Positions 23,000-24,358 of a stretch of 24,358 nt of DNA are shown here, one piece after another (the stretch's first letter is position 1; the number at the start of each line of letters is the position of its first letter). The DNA comes from an uncultured Bacteroidales bacterium (lineage in GTDB: Bacteria; Bacteroidota; Bacteroidia; Bacteroidales; UBA932): the NCBI GenBank assembly GCA_934702165.1, contig CAKUYG010000011.1:1-24358 (forward strand). Direction: 5' to 3'. The translations under genes and the position numbers were made by a program. The notes beneath the pieces are model-generated. The model made no database searches. It was not told the DNA's origin and saw nothing but the letters and a program-made list of their open reading frames with translations.

Positions 23000-23464
23000 A
23001 TGGTATCGGACACTGCTGGCGCTATTGACCCTGAAAAGGTCTATTATTCAATGGACGAACTCACGCTTGACACGGAGGACGGGCCTAAGACTCTCAAGTT
23101 GGGGGTCTGGCTCAATGTCGATCCTGTCCGCATCCACAAGATGATTGTCAGGGAAAAGGTTCTTCAGGTCGACACCATGGAGGTCCTTAACCCGCTGGTA
23201 AGCAAGTTGCGCCGCGCGGATCCCGAGTACTACAAGAAATTCATGGGCCTCAGGCTTGTGATAGACTATCCTGGATTCAGCAACGGGATCCTGGCGAAAA
23301 TTCCATTCGAAAACGATCCGGTAGGCTTCTACAAATGGTGGAGAAAAGGCAAGCATGAGGACAAGGTGTATCTGTCCCTCGGGAATCAGGTGAGGCTGTT
23401 CCAGAAAGTCGCCATGATGGATCCCAAGATGATTCTGAAAAGGGATTTGGAAACTCTTAAATAA
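23000..23464 (+). CDS. Unrecognised conserved-looking protein upstream of gcvT
   Basis: I do not recognise this 154-residue protein. It has no cysteine, signal peptide or transmembrane segment, so it is likely cytoplasmic. It is rich in charged residues, with an acidic start (VYYSMDELTLDTEDGPK at 14-30), a KLGVWLNVDPVRIHKMIV segment (33-50) and an aromatic-basic patch GFYKWWRKGKHEDK (109-122). The gene has its own promoter and lies 13 nt before gcvT, so the two are probably co-transcribed. Its coding character (biased codons, no internal stops, correct spacing) supports a real gene. A role connected to glycine or one-carbon metabolism is suggested only by position. Confidence 0.75.
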   Translation: MVSDTAGAIDPEKVYYSMDELTLDTEDGPKTLKLGVWLNVDPVRIHKMIVREKVLQVDTMEVLNPLVSKLRRADPEYYKKFMGLRLVIDYPGFSNGILAKIPFENDPVGFYKWWRKGKHEDKVYLSLGNQVRLFQKVAMMDPKMILKRDLETLK

Positions 23465-23477
23465 ATCTATATCTGAT

Positions 23478-24358
23478 ATGGACGAACAGTTGAAAAAGAC
23501 TTGTCTGCACGGGGAGCACATTGCCCTCGGTGCCAAGATGAGCCCGTTTGCCGGTTATGACATGCCCATCCAGTACAAGGGCATCATCGACGAGCACAAC
23601 GCGGTGCGTGAGAATGTCGGGATGTTCGACGTCTCCCACATGGGAGAGGTGTTCATAACCGGGCCTGATGCGCAGCGCTTTGTCAACCATATATTCACCA
23701 ACGACGTAAGCGGTCTGAAGGACGGCGGCATCCTCTACGGGATGATGCTCTACCCGGACGGCGGAACGGTGGACGACCTGCTGGTATACAAGGAATTCGC
23801 GCCCCAGAGCTATCTGCTGGTCGTGAACGCGTCAAATATAGACAAGGACTTTGACTGGATGAAGAGCCAGTCGGCAGGGTTCGATGTAAATATAGACAAC
23901 CAGTCTGAGAAATGGGGACAGATTGCTGTCCAGGGTCCGAAAGCGGAAGAGACGCTTGTCAAGGTGCTCGACATGCCTGAAGCTGCCGGCCTGGGATTCT
24001 ATGAATTCTGTGACATCCACAAAGACGGGAAGAGGGTGATACTCAGCCGCACAGGATATACCGGGGAGGACGGGTTCGAAATATACTCATCGCCCGAGCA
24101 GACTGTCAAGTTCTGGAAAGAGCTCCTCGCCGCAGGCGTGCAGCCATGCGGACTCGGCTGCCGTGACACTCTGAGATTTGAAGCGGGACTGCCTCTCTAC
24201 GGAGATGAGCTGACTCCGGAAATCAGCCCAGTAATGGCCGGACTCGGCATGTTCTGCAAAATGGACAAGGAGGAGTTCATCGGCAAAGAGGCCCTCGCAC
24301 GCCAGAAAAGTGAAGGGACAGCCAAAAAGCTCGTCGGCATCGAGCTGCACGACAAAGC
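23478..24358 (+). CDS. gcvT: Glycine cleavage system aminomethyltransferase (T-protein), 3' truncated by the window
   Basis: The T-protein moves the methylene carbon from aminomethyl-lipoyl H-protein to tetrahydrofolate, releasing ammonia. 293 residues are visible of a usual 360 or so; the frame is open at the right edge. Motifs include FAGYDMPIQY (24-33), MFDVSHMGE (49-57), TVDDLLVYK (97-105, with the conserved Asp), LSRTGYTGEDGFEIY (189-203) and GLGCRDTLRFEAGLPLYGDE (225-244). The start at 23478 follows a 13-nt gap after the unrecognised gene. The break is the window end, not a mutation. Confidence 0.96.
   Translation, partial: MDEQLKKTCLHGEHIALGAKMSPFAGYDMPIQYKGIIDEHNAVRENVGMFDVSHMGEVFITGPDAQRFVNHIFTNDVSGLKDGGILYGMMLYPDGGTVDDLLVYKEFAPQSYLLVVNASNIDKDFDWMKSQSAGFDVNIDNQSEKWGQIAVQGPKAEETLVKVLDMPEAAGLGFYEFCDIHKDGKRVILSRTGYTGEDGFEIYSSPEQTVKFWKELLAAGVQPCGLGCRDTLRFEAGLPLYGDELTPEISPVMAGLGMFCKMDKEEFIGKEALARQKSEGTAKKLVGIELHDK

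Noticed and set aside
1..24358. CRISPR array, insertion sequence, toxin-antitoxin or phage-defence module
   Set aside because: No regularly spaced repeats, transposase, or defence-type domains were found in any convincing coding frame.

Overview
The window is a chromosomal, mostly housekeeping stretch from a member of the Bacteroidota, probably Bacteroidales (genus not determinable; by eye the genes are a little over half G+C). The reasons are: many promoter -7 elements of the form TAnnTTTG; few recognisable Shine-Dalgarno sites and very short leaders; a Rho factor with a long Lys/Pro/Ala/Gln-rich insertion; a Bacteroidota-type LptD of about 900 residues; a SusC-like TonB plug sequence; and a GGGtGRT-family protein.

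Layout. Bases 1-34 hold the first codons of a gene running off the left edge. Bases 35-236 are AT-rich and contain two inverted repeats. mnmE (-) diverges from a two-gene operon: a NifU-like scaffold protein and a GGGtGRT-family protein of unknown function. Next comes a TGS-domain nucleoside kinase translationally coupled to a C_GCAxxG_C_C-type cysteine protein (-), divergent from upp (+), so two pyrimidine-salvage genes share a control region. upp and rho converge on a strong bidirectional terminator. lptD (-) and a SPOR-type cell-wall amidase (+) diverge, and both appear to use TTG starts. dnaA-rpe (+) converges on birA (-). birA diverges from ftsH-cdsA-psd (+), an operon with overlapping genes. 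psd converges, with a 50 bp overlap, on a HAD phosphatase preceded by a very small TonB-plug lipoprotein (-). tRNA-Cys follows, then a CDP-alcohol phosphatidyltransferase and a cardiolipin synthase (+). A compact arginase-fold protein (-), an unrecognised 154-residue protein (+) and gcvT (+, cut by the right edge) close the window.

Shared themes. Envelope lipid and surface biogenesis dominates the right half (cdsA, psd, CDP-alcohol transferase, cls) together with lptD and the amidase. Nucleotide and tRNA functions (mnmE, nucleoside kinase, upp, tRNA-Cys) and core regulation (rho, dnaA, ftsH) make up the rest. Packing is tight: three 4-base ATGA couplings, an 8-base overlap and three convergent 3' overlaps.

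The best candidates for undescribed biology are the scaffold/GGGtGRT pair, the barrel-less TonB-plug lipoprotein, the compact arginase-like protein, the unknown protein before gcvT, and the possible integrase-like gene start next to the 3' end of mnmE. No CRISPR array, insertion sequence or complete mobile element was seen.
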